A stretch of DNA of 9,929 nt from JBKDZR01 sp047971485 (GTDB lineage: Bacteria > Pseudomonadota > Alphaproteobacteria > Rhodobacterales > Rhodobacteraceae), in assembly GCA_047971485.1 (NCBI GenBank), contig JBKDZR010000001.1, positions 1 through 9,929 of the forward strand, read 5' to 3'. The notes beneath the pieces were generated by a model. That model searched no databases, was not told the origin of the DNA, and saw only the letters and a list, made by a program, of their open reading frames with translations. A program made the translations under genes and the position numbers. Shown piece by piece: positions 1-6,456 of this stretch (position 1 is the first letter of the stretch; the number at the start of each line of letters is the position of its first letter).

Positions 1-152
1 GGAATGTCAATGCCCCGCGCGGCAACATCGGTGGCCACCAGAACCGTCACCTCGCCCGCACGGAAGGCCTTGATCGCCCGGTCCCGCTGGCCCTGGCTTT
101 TGTTGCCGTGGATCGAGGCCGGCACAAAGCGCACCCGATCCACCCCCACGAC
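1..152 (-). pseudogene. DEAD-box RNA helicase, C-terminal fragment (truncated 5' end, continues past left edge)
   Basis: Reading leftward on the minus strand, positions 116-1 translate to the helicase C-terminal domain signatures IHGNKSQGQRDRAI, then KAFRAGEVTVLVATD and VAARGIDIP (motifs IV to V of RhlE-like ATP-dependent RNA helicases). In the family about 250 or more residues, including the Q motif, Walker A and DEAD box, should precede this. Instead recognisable homology fades near position 120 and the in-frame codon before position 152 is the TAG stop of the LysR gene. There are in-frame GTG codons at 149-147, 143-141 and 134-132, but a product started there would lack the ATPase lobe. 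I read this as a gene broken by insertion or recombination; an assembly misjoin is the main alternative. The remainder of the gene lies outside the window. Confidence 0.8.
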
Positions 153-1058
153 CTACGGCGTTGCGGATCCATCGGCCAACAGGCGTTGGCGGATAAATTC
201 CAACAGAGGATCATTGCCCGTCAAACCATGCCATTGCAGCGCAATCCGCAGCGGCGGCAGATTCAGCGGCGCAGGAAACCGACGCAGCGGCATCGTGGAG
301 GAAAAGATCCGAGCCAGCTTGTCATGCACAATCGCCACCCGGTTGGTCCCGGTCAACATGAACGGCACGGTAGTGAAACTGCCGACGATCAGATCCGTCT
401 TGCGTCGCGGACCCAGCAGATCCGTCAGGGCCTGTTCGTAATTCGGCGGACCGTCGGGAAGACGCACCGTCACCTGACGGAGGGAGAGAAAGGTGTCCAG
501 ATCCAGCTCCTCGCCCACCCGCGTGTTCCCGGCGCAGACCACGGCCGCATGGCCATCGACAAACAGCGTCTGCGAGGGATGCTCGGCCGACAGAAAGCGT
601 TCCGGCATGACCGCAAAATCAGCAGCACCCCGGGACAAATACGGGGTGGGATCGTTTTTTGGCTGGATCAGCAGAAAACGCAGGCCCGGGGCTTGCTGCT
701 GAAGGACCCGGATGGCCGACGACAGATACGAAACGGCTATGTAATCCGAGGTGATGATGCGAATTTCGCGCTGCACCTTGTCCAGCGGCAGGTGCGGGCG
801 TTTGATCACAGTGGCATCGACCTGCAACAAGACATCGCGCACGGCCACCGACAGTTCCTGGGCACGATGGGTCAAGATCATCGTCCGACCGACCTGAACC
901 AGCAGGTCATCCTCGAAATAATCGCGCAGACGGGCCAGGGCGCCGCTGGTGGCCGATTGGCTAAGGCACAGCTTGTCCGCCGCACGCGAGACATTCCTTT
1001 CGGTCAGCAGGTGGTTCAGCGCGACCAGCAGATTAAGATCCAGTCTCTTGAAACGCAT
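153..1058 (-). CDS. LysR-family transcriptional regulator, NodD/NahR-like subgroup
   Basis: A DNA-binding activator/repressor of 301 residues, the usual LysR length. Residues 1-66 hold the winged helix-turn-helix: the opening MRFKRLDLNLLVAL and the later LSQSATSGALARLRDYF match the NodD/NahR/LinR subgroup, whose members typically respond to aromatic or flavonoid-like inducers. The rest is the periplasmic-binding-protein-like effector domain. I chose the ATG at 1058 because it gives the family's standard N-terminus; an in-frame TTG two codons earlier is possible but has no better ribosome site. A weak GGGGTA lies about 7 bases upstream. The gene is divergent from the beta-keto acid cleavage operon, so it very probably controls that operon and itself from the shared 157-base spacer. 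The inducer is not known. Confidence 0.93.
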   Translation of the reverse strand: MRFKRLDLNLLVALNHLLTERNVSRAADKLCLSQSATSGALARLRDYFEDDLLVQVGRTMILTHRAQELSVAVRDVLLQVDATVIKRPHLPLDKVQREIRIITSDYIAVSYLSSAIRVLQQQAPGLRFLLIQPKNDPTPYLSRGAADFAVMPERFLSAEHPSQTLFVDGHAAVVCAGNTRVGEELDLDTFLSLRQVTVRLPDGPPNYEQALTDLLGPRRKTDLIVGSFTTVPFMLTGTNRVAIVHDKLARIFSSTMPLRRFPAPLNLPPLRIALQWHGLTGNDPLLEFIRQRLLADGSATP

Positions 1059-1215
1059 CGGCAAGTACCCCGGCTATCGGTATGACGGGGGCAACTTAGT
1101 CTATCTATCGGTCCCATGGATAGCTGCTTTCGGAAAACAGGCGACACGAAGATGACGGTTTCGGGCTAGATCGGGGGCGGGCCACCGGATCACGGCCCGC
1201 CACAGGGAGGAAACG
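1059..1215. promoter_or_regulatory. Divergent control region between LysR gene and BKACE operon
   Basis: This 157-base spacer separates two divergent genes and must contain both promoters. It carries a 7-base direct repeat CTATCGG at 1074-1080 and 1105-1111, 31 bases apart start to start (about three helical turns), the second copy being part of the operator-like dyad listed separately. The BKACE ribosome site, AGGGAGG, lies at about 1204-1210. I could not pick convincing -35/-10 boxes by eye on either strand. Confidence 0.6.
1105..1123. promoter_or_regulatory. Candidate LysR/NodD-type operator (ATC-N9-GAT)
   Basis: CTATC at 1105-1109 and GATAG at 1119-1123 form a 5-base dyad around a 9-base spacer. 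It contains ATC (1107-1109), nine bases, then GAT (1119-1121), which is the ATC-N9-GAT core described for NodD binding sites, and also the general LysR T-N11-A motif (T1108 to A1120). It sits about 50 bases upstream of the LysR start and 95 bases upstream of the BKACE start, where an activator site would be expected. That the adjacent regulator is itself of the NodD-like subgroup strengthens the call; binding is inferred. Confidence 0.6.
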
Positions 1216-2103
1216 ATGGACCACAAGCTGATCATCACCGTCGCACCAACGGGCGGGATGGCCCCAAAAGAGGCCTCACCCCATTTGCCGACACAACCCG
1301 ATGAGATCGCCGCATCAGTCACCAAATCGGCCAAGGCCGGCGCGGCCATGGCCGCCCTTCATGCCCGCCGCCCGGATCACCAGGCCACCTGCAACCCCGA
1401 TATCTACCGGGCAATCAACGAAAAGGTCCGCGCCGGATCCGACATCATCATCAACAACTCAACCGGGGGCGGATCCACCGGCGACATGGTGATCGAGCGC
1501 CCCGACGGGATCTGCGAGAACAATTTCGAAGAACGCCTGAAGGGCACCGAGGCCGGCGCGGAAATGTGCACCATGGATGCCTTCACCGCCGTGGATACTG
1601 TGGTCAAGGGTAAGGAACTGGTGGTTCTGACCACGCCCGCACGCTGCGAAACCCTGGCCAGGGCAATGCAGGATAAGGGGATCAAACCGGAATGGGAGGT
1701 TTTCAGCCCCGCCCATATCATCAACGATGCCATGCGCCTGATCGAGAAGGGCTATGACAAGCCGCCCTACTTCTTCAACTTTGTCCTGGGCGCCAATCGC
1801 AATTTCCAGGGCGCCATGCCCTATACCCATGATACGCTGGACAGCATGATCCGGCTGTTGCCACCCGGCTCGGTCTGGAATCTGTCGGCGATCGGGCCAG
1901 CACAACTGCCGGGGATGACCCAGGCAATGCTGTGGGGCGGGCATGTGCGGGTGGGGTTGGAGGACAACCTCTATTATGCCAAGGGAGAAAAGGCGACCAA
2001 TGAACAGCTTGTAGCCCGCGCAGTGCGCATCGCCACCGAGTTGCAGATCGAGATCGCCACACCGTCGCAGGCCCGCGGGATGCTGGGCCTCAAGCCACTA
2101 TGA
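1216..2103 (+). CDS. Beta-keto acid cleavage enzyme (BKACE, DUF849 family)
   Basis: A 295-residue TIM-barrel enzyme of the 3-keto-5-aminohexanoate cleavage (Kce) family. Members condense a beta-keto acid with acetyl-CoA and release acetoacetate plus a shortened acyl-CoA, using a divalent metal. The N-terminal IITVAPTGG, the INNSTGGG loop (Ser82) and the C-terminal GHVRVGLEDN (Arg245, Glu249, Asp250) match the catalytic and metal positions of the family. Two positions differ from Kce: the His-x-His metal pair appears as Ala47-Leu48-His49, and the position of Kce Glu14, associated with the substrate amino group, is Met15. The substrate is therefore probably not an amino-keto acid. First gene of a three-gene operon; its stop overlaps the thioesterase start (ATGA). 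A strong AGGGAGG precedes the ATG. Candidate substrates are 3-oxoadipate or a ring-opened beta-keto acid. Confidence 0.9.
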   Translation: MDHKLIITVAPTGGMAPKEASPHLPTQPDEIAASVTKSAKAGAAMAALHARRPDHQATCNPDIYRAINEKVRAGSDIIINNSTGGGSTGDMVIERPDGICENNFEERLKGTEAGAEMCTMDAFTAVDTVVKGKELVVLTTPARCETLARAMQDKGIKPEWEVFSPAHIINDAMRLIEKGYDKPPYFFNFVLGANRNFQGAMPYTHDTLDSMIRLLPPGSVWNLSAIGPAQLPGMTQAMLWGGHVRVGLEDNLYYAKGEKATNEQLVARAVRIATELQIEIATPSQARGMLGLKPL

Positions 2104-2549
2104 CCCGGCTCCAGTCACAGGGTGAACCAGTGGCGTTCACCCGCACCCGCCAGATCGAATGGAGCGAATGCGACCCTGCCGGGATCGTCTATTATCCGCG
2201 CTATTCCGAGATGTTCGATGCCAACACCAACGCGCTGTTCAGGCACGCCACCGGCCTGTCCAAGCACGAAACCCAGGCGCGCTATGACGTGGTCGGCTGG
2301 CCGATGGTCGAAAGCACGGCCCGGTTCAGGTGCCCGGCAACCTATGGCGATGAGGTGCAGGTCACCTCTTACATCGAAAGTTTCGGGGGCTCGTCGATGG
2401 TGATCGTTCACCGCATCGCCCATGTCGATGGCCGCCCGATCTGCGAAGGCCGTGACACCCGCGTCTGGGTGGGCCGGCATCCGGACCGCCCCGGGGGGAT
2501 CAAAGCCATGCCCCTACCGGACAGCTTTACATCCGCATTCTTCGCATAG
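2100..2549 (+). CDS. Acyl-CoA thioesterase, 4-hydroxybenzoyl-CoA thioesterase-like hotdog fold
   Basis: A 149-residue single-domain hotdog protein that hydrolyses an acyl-CoA to free acid and CoA. The motif ECDPAGIVYYPRY has Asp25 at the place of the catalytic Asp17 of the Pseudomonas-type 4-hydroxybenzoyl-CoA thioesterase and the following glycine helix that binds the thioester carbonyl. The ATG overlaps the BKACE stop by ATGA, implying translational coupling. An in-frame GTG at 2130, preceded by AGGGTG, would give a start (VAFTRTRQIEW) closer to the family's usual N-terminus and is a credible alternative. Directly after a BKACE the likely role is release of the acyl-CoA product, as seen in carnitine-degradation clusters that pair a BKACE with a betainyl-CoA thioesterase. 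Substrate identity is inference. Confidence 0.88.
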   Translation: MTRLQSQGEPVAFTRTRQIEWSECDPAGIVYYPRYSEMFDANTNALFRHATGLSKHETQARYDVVGWPMVESTARFRCPATYGDEVQVTSYIESFGGSSMVIVHRIAHVDGRPICEGRDTRVWVGRHPDRPGGIKAMPLPDSFTSAFFA

Positions 2550-2558
2550 GAGGGGAAG

Positions 2559-3329
2559 ATGACGAAACTGATTGACCTATCCGTTGCGCTGAAGGCGGGC
2601 ATTGCCTCGGATCCGCCGCATATGCTGCCCCGGATCCGTTATGATGGCCATGAAAAGGGCGCCGAGGAGTTCATGATGATGTTCCCGGGGCTCAAGGCCT
2701 CGGACCTGGCGGAGGGGGCCGGCGCAGCGATCGAGCATGTCGAGATCACCACCCATAACGGTACCCATCTGGACGCACCTTGGCATTTCCATCCCACCAT
2801 GGATGGCGGCAAGCGGGCGATTACTGTCGATGAGATCCCTCTTGAGTGGTGCTTTGCCGACGGGGTAAAACTGGACTTCCGCGACAAGCCGGACGGCTAT
2901 GTCTGCAGCGCGCAGGATGTCGAGGCGGAACTGACGCGGATCGGCTATCGCCTGAAACCCTTTGATATCGTACTGGTCAATACCTCGGCGGGTATCGCCT
3001 ATGGCACAGATCGGTTTCTTGATGCTGGCTGCGGCATGGGCCGCGACGCAACGCTTTACCTGACCGAGCGCGGCGTGAAGGTGGCCGGAATCGACGCCTG
3101 GAGCTGGGATGCCCCGTTCCGCTACACCCGCGAAAGGTTCGACCGGGATCATGACCCCTCGATCATCTGGGAGGGCCACAAGGCCAGCCGGGACCGCGGC
3201 TATTGCCACATGGAAAAGCTGACCAACCTGGAACAGCTTCCCCCCTTCGGCTTCAAGGTCAGCTGCTTTCCGGTGAAGATCGAAAAGGCCTCGGCCGGCT
3301 GGGTCCGGGCGGTCGCGCATCTGGACTAA
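2559..3329 (+). CDS. Metal-dependent hydrolase of the cyclase / isatin hydrolase / kynurenine formamidase family
   Basis: A 256-residue enzyme of the putative cyclase family (PF04199). The signature HNGTHLDAPWH supplies His66, His70 and Asp72 as metal ligands and His76 as the probable general base; the spacing is the same as in isatin hydrolase. Family members cleave amide or ring C-N bonds (isatin, N-formylkynurenine), and I recall a cyclohydrolase of this kind opening dihydrophloroglucinol in anaerobic bacteria. An AGGAGGGG ribosome site sits at about 2549-2556, just before the ATG and 9 bases after the thioesterase stop, so it is the third gene of the operon. No signal peptide, so cytoplasmic. 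Context suggests that it opens a cyclic intermediate to give the beta-keto acid used by the BKACE; the actual substrate cannot be told. Confidence 0.87.
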   Translation: MTKLIDLSVALKAGIASDPPHMLPRIRYDGHEKGAEEFMMMFPGLKASDLAEGAGAAIEHVEITTHNGTHLDAPWHFHPTMDGGKRAITVDEIPLEWCFADGVKLDFRDKPDGYVCSAQDVEAELTRIGYRLKPFDIVLVNTSAGIAYGTDRFLDAGCGMGRDATLYLTERGVKVAGIDAWSWDAPFRYTRERFDRDHDPSIIWEGHKASRDRGYCHMEKLTNLEQLPPFGFKVSCFPVKIEKASAGWVRAVAHLD

Positions 3330-3508
3330 CCGCGCCGCCGGGAGCGGAGAAAGGATCACGCAACGGCACCCGGCCATGTTGAAATTGTGAAAGTCTTTCT
3401 TCCTGCCGTGGCTTTCGGGCAGGCCGCCCCCAGCCGATAATCCGTCTATGTCCGGGCCCTTGGCCATAGGCAGCACAGGGAGCCCGGGTCAGGTAATGGG
3501 AGGGAAAA
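3330..3508. promoter_or_regulatory. Intergenic spacer upstream of TRAP operon
   Basis: This 179-base gap holds no gene. It contains a short hairpin, CCTGCC (3402-3407) with GGCAGG (3418-3423), which could be a weak terminator for the preceding operon but has no T tract, and a larger imperfect dyad closer to dctP. A GGGAGG ribosome site (about 3499-3504) precedes the dctP ATG. TTGAAA at about 3379-3384 is a possible -35 element without a good -10 partner. The gap suggests the transporter has its own promoter. Confidence 0.4.
3446..3469. promoter_or_regulatory. Imperfect palindrome, possible operator upstream of dctP
   Basis: CTATG at 3446-3450 and CATAG at 3465-3469 form the outer arms, with CC/GG pairs inside (3452-3453 and 3462-3463), centred near 3457 and ending 39 bases before the dctP ATG. 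The arms resemble the CTATC/GATAG arms of the LysR-side dyad but the spacing differs (14 versus 9 bases), so it may be a related site or chance. Confidence 0.3.
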
Positions 3509-4543
3509 ATGCTTAACATCACCAGGAACCTGCTGTGGACATCCGCCTGTCTGGCCGGCGCCGCGTTCGGGGGCGGAGCCATCGCCCAAGAGGTCACACT
3601 GACGGTACATCACTTTCTGGGGCCGAATTCCACGGCCCAAAAGGTGCTGATCGAACCCTGGGCCGAACGGATCGAGGCCCAGTCCGAAGGCCGCATCGCA
3701 ATTGAGATCTATCCGGCCATGGCCATGGGCGGGAAGGCCCCGGAACTCTATCGTCAGGTCCGCGACGGGCTGGCCGATGTAGTCTGGACCCTGCCCAGCT
3801 ATACCCCGGGTCAGTTCAAGCGACTGGAGGTCTTTGAACTGCCTGGCGTGCACCAGAATTCCGCCCGCACCACCAACATGGCCATCCAGGATATGCTGCC
3901 CGCGCTGACCGAGGATCTGGGCGAGGTGCATCCGCTGCTGATCCATGTCCATGGTGGCTACCTGCTGCACATGCGCGACAAGGAAGTGGCGCAGGTCGGG
4001 GATCTGGCCGGTCTCAAATTGCGCACGCCATCGCGGATCGGCGGCTGGCTGCTGGATGCCTGGCAAGCGGAACCGGTCAGCATGCCGGTCCCCGATCTGC
4101 CCCAGGCCCTGTCCAAGGGCGCCGTCGAGGGCGCGTTGCTACCCTTTGAGGCGGCGGGCCCGATGAAGCTGGATGAATTGACACGGTTTTCCTTCGAGGG
4201 GCCGGATCATCTGCGCGCAGGCACAACGGTGTTCCTTTTCGCCATGAACCAAGATCGTTATGACAGCCTGCCCGACGACCTACGGGCGATCATCGACGCC
4301 AATTCTGGGGCCTATATCGCCGAAGAGGTCGGTATCGGCTTTGACCAGACCGAGCGCGATTTCGCCACCGAGTTTTCCAAGACCCGGCCGGTCATCGCCC
4401 TGGACCCTGAGATCTGGGCCGGCTTCGAAGCCACCTATCCGCAGGTCATTGACCAGTGGATCGCCTCGGTTGCCAGCAACGGGATCGACGGTGCGGCACT
4501 GGTCAATGAAGCCCGGGCGGCGGTGACGAAACACGCCAACTGA
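3509..4543 (+). CDS. dctP: TRAP transporter periplasmic substrate-binding protein (DctP family)
   Basis: A 344-residue extracytoplasmic solute receptor for a tripartite ATP-independent periplasmic transporter. Residues 1-26 are a signal peptide (NLLW, hydrophobic ACLAGAAFGGGAIA, cleavage after Ala26). The mature protein starts EVTLTVHHFLGPNS, typical of DctP-fold receptors, and LKLRTPSRIGG places Arg172 at the conserved arginine that grips the substrate carboxylate. Length is normal. It is followed after 10 bases by the small membrane subunit. The symbol is a family name only; nothing shows that the ligand is a C4-dicarboxylate. Given the neighbours an aromatic or other organic acid is more likely. 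Confidence 0.93.
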   Translation: MLNITRNLLWTSACLAGAAFGGGAIAQEVTLTVHHFLGPNSTAQKVLIEPWAERIEAQSEGRIAIEIYPAMAMGGKAPELYRQVRDGLADVVWTLPSYTPGQFKRLEVFELPGVHQNSARTTNMAIQDMLPALTEDLGEVHPLLIHVHGGYLLHMRDKEVAQVGDLAGLKLRTPSRIGGWLLDAWQAEPVSMPVPDLPQALSKGAVEGALLPFEAAGPMKLDELTRFSFEGPDHLRAGTTVFLFAMNQDRYDSLPDDLRAIIDANSGAYIAEEVGIGFDQTERDFATEFSKTRPVIALDPEIWAGFEATYPQVIDQWIASVASNGIDGAALVNEARAAVTKHAN

Positions 4544-4553
4544 GCACCCTGCG

Positions 4554-5075
4554 ATGAGAGATATAATCGAACGGATCACGATGTACTGGGCGCTGATGGG
4601 CGGCCTGTGCATCCTGCTGATCGCGCTGTTGATGCTGCTCAACAGCGCGGCGACGGGGGTGGATATGGTCGCCCGCTCCTGGGGCCTGCGCATTCATGGA
4701 ATCTATGGTCTGGAAGAGGTCGTCCGGCTGTTCGTCTCGGTGGCGGCCCTCAGCTTCTTTCCGCTGTGTCACCTGCGCGGCGGCCATGTTGCCGTCGATG
4801 TCCTGATGAACACCCTGCCGCAAGGGCTGCAACGGGCCAATGCGCTGAGCGTTCAGATCCTGGCCATGGCTGCGGCGCTGTTTCTGGCTTGGTGGACCGC
4901 CGCCGGCGCGTTGGAGGTATGGCGGGACAAGACCGTCTCGGGGATCCTGGCCTGGCCGCAATGGCCGTTCTATCTGCCCGGGGTTGTCTCAATGCTGCTT
5001 TGGGCGGCAGTCGCGGGTCTGCGAGCCGGCGATATCATACAGGACAAGAGGGGACGGTCCCATGGATCCGCGTGA
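4554..5075 (+). CDS. dctQ: TRAP transporter small membrane subunit (DctQ family)
   Basis: A 173-residue integral membrane protein with four predicted helices at about residues 11-32, 52-73, 97-120 and 137-157, the standard DctQ topology. The sequence RGGHVAVDV after the second helix is the family's typical loop. It pairs with the large subunit to carry solute delivered by the periplasmic receptor, driven by the sodium or proton gradient. No strong ribosome site precedes the ATG, which lies 10 bases after the dctP stop, so translation may depend on coupling. Its 3' end overlaps dctM by 14 bases. Confidence 0.9.
   Translation: MRDIIERITMYWALMGGLCILLIALLMLLNSAATGVDMVARSWGLRIHGIYGLEEVVRLFVSVAALSFFPLCHLRGGHVAVDVLMNTLPQGLQRANALSVQILAMAAALFLAWWTAAGALEVWRDKTVSGILAWPQWPFYLPGVVSMLLWAAVAGLRAGDIIQDKRGRSHGSA
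5048..5054 (+). promoter_or_regulatory. Ribosome binding site deciding the dctM start
   Basis: GAGGGGA lies 7 bases before the ATG at 5062. The open frame extends upstream to an ATG at 4984, but that start would overlap dctQ by 92 bases, has no comparable site, and would add a non-hydrophobic leader. The site therefore fixes the start at 5062. Confidence 0.7.
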
Positions 5076-6456
5076 ACTGGTTGGATTGGGCGGCGCAGCC
5101 TGCCTGATCCTGCTGATCCTGCTGCGCATTCCGGTTGTGCTGGCCATGCTGATCGTCGGCATCCTGGGCAGCTATGCCCTCAGCATCGTCGCGCCCTTCC
5201 TTCGCTTCATGCCCTGGATGATGCAGTTCAAGTCGCTGCTGTGGGAAACCATGGCCAGCTATGATCTGGCCGTCATCCCGCTGTTCGTCCTGATGGGCTA
5301 TGCTGCGGCGCATTCAGGCCTGAGCAGCGACCTGTTCGGCGGCGTGCGCGCACTGGTCGGACGAGTGCGGGGTGGTCTGGCCATGTCGGCCATCGTTGGC
5401 TGCGCCGGGTTTGGCGCGGTGTGCGGGTCCTCGGTGGCAACGGCCTCGACCATGGGACGGATCGCGCTGCCGGAACTGGAACGGTCCGGCTATGGGCCGG
5501 GCTTCAGCGCCGGGGCACTGGCCGCCGGAGGCACCCTTGGCATCCTGATCCCGCCATCGGTGGCACTGGTCATCTATGCCGTTGTCGTCGAAGCCTCGAT
5601 CATGGAACTGTTCCGCGCTGCCCTGATCCCTGGCATCATCGCGGTTCTCTTCTTCCTAGCCGTCATCCGTGCCGTAATCTGGTGGCGCCCCGAAATCGCA
5701 CCGGTGGCCCCGCCCATGGAGCGATCCGAGCGCATCCGGCTGCTGCGCAATTTCCTGCCCGTGGTGGCGATCTTCGGAGGCATCATCCTGGGATTGGGCA
5801 TGGGACTGTTCCCACCGACACCGGCGGCCGGGGTCGGGACCGCAGCGGTCCTGATCTACGGGTTTCTGCGCAAGCCCACGGCCGAGGGCCAGAAGCTGCG
5901 CCTGCCGGAACTGCGAACCGCCCTGCTGGAAACGGCCGTGACCTCGGGGATGATCTATGCACTGCTGTTCGGCGGCGCGGTGCTGACCGGTTTTTTCACC
6001 CGGACAGGCCTGCCCATGGCGCTGGCAGACTGGGCGGGTCAGACCAGCCTGCCGCCTTATGTGGTCCTGACCCTGTGTCTGATCGGGCTGGTCATCCTCG
6101 GCTGTTTCCTTGAATCACTGTCGATGATCGTCGTGGTCGTCCCGTTCCTCTGGCCCGTCCTGGTTGCGATCAATGGCGGGGAATATGTATCTTCAGATAA
6201 CGCGGCATTCGGTTTGACAATCGACCAACTGCGGCTGTGGTTCGGCATCCTAGCGCTGATCGTGGTCGAACTGGGCCTGATCACCCCGCCAGTGGGCATC
6301 AACGTCTTCATCATCGCCTCGTTGACGCCCAAAACCTCGATGAGCCGGATCTTCCTTGGCACAAGCCCGTTCTTCCTGGTTGAGATCCTGCGCGTCAGTC
6401 TGCTGGTTGCAATGCCCTGGCTGGTGTTGATCATCCCGTCGGTGCTGGCCCGTTAG
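5062..6456 (+). CDS. dctM: TRAP transporter large membrane subunit (DctM family)
   Basis: A 464-residue, highly hydrophobic permease with about twelve to thirteen membrane segments. It carries the family hallmarks CGSSVATASTMG and GTLGILIPPSV (GILIPPS at residues 160-166), and the late LGLITPPVGINVFI repeat of the same motif that lines the substrate and cation path. The N-terminus MDPRELVGLGG followed by a long hydrophobic helix is normal for DctM. It overlaps dctQ by 14 bases and closes the transporter operon. Its 3' end overlaps the tail of the convergent AraC gene by 26 bases. Confidence 0.93.
   Translation: MDPRELVGLGGAACLILLILLRIPVVLAMLIVGILGSYALSIVAPFLRFMPWMMQFKSLLWETMASYDLAVIPLFVLMGYAAAHSGLSSDLFGGVRALVGRVRGGLAMSAIVGCAGFGAVCGSSVATASTMGRIALPELERSGYGPGFSAGALAAGGTLGILIPPSVALVIYAVVVEASIMELFRAALIPGIIAVLFFLAVIRAVIWWRPEIAPVAPPMERSERIRLLRNFLPVVAIFGGIILGLGMGLFPPTPAAGVGTAAVLIYGFLRKPTAEGQKLRLPELRTALLETAVTSGMIYALLFGGAVLTGFFTRTGLPMALADWAGQTSLPPYVVLTLCLIGLVILGCFLESLSMIVVVVPFLWPVLVAINGGEYVSSDNAAFGLTIDQLRLWFGILALIVVELGLITPPVGINVFIIASLTPKTSMSRIFLGTSPFFLVEILRVSLLVAMPWLVLIIPSVLAR

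Noticed and set aside
1059..1064. TTG start for the LysR gene
   Set aside because: It adds only two residues; the ATG at 1058 gives the standard MRFKxLDLNLL opening.
108..1085. A 325-codon open frame on the plus strand across the LysR gene
   Set aside because: It is the antisense shadow of a well-supported LysR gene in GC-rich DNA, with a Gln/Arg-rich product and no recognisable domain.
3402..3423. Hairpin CCTGCC/GGCAGG as terminator of the BKACE operon
   Set aside because: The stem is only 6 bases with a 10-base loop and no T tract, too weak to list as a terminator.
4503..4961. Antisense open frame across dctQ
   Set aside because: Gln/His/Arg-rich translation with no domain, opposite a clear four-helix membrane protein.
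4984..5061. Upstream ATG extending dctM by 26 residues
   Set aside because: It overlaps dctQ by 92 bases, has no ribosome site and adds a polar leader; the ATG at 5062 has GAGGGGA and the normal DctM N-terminus.
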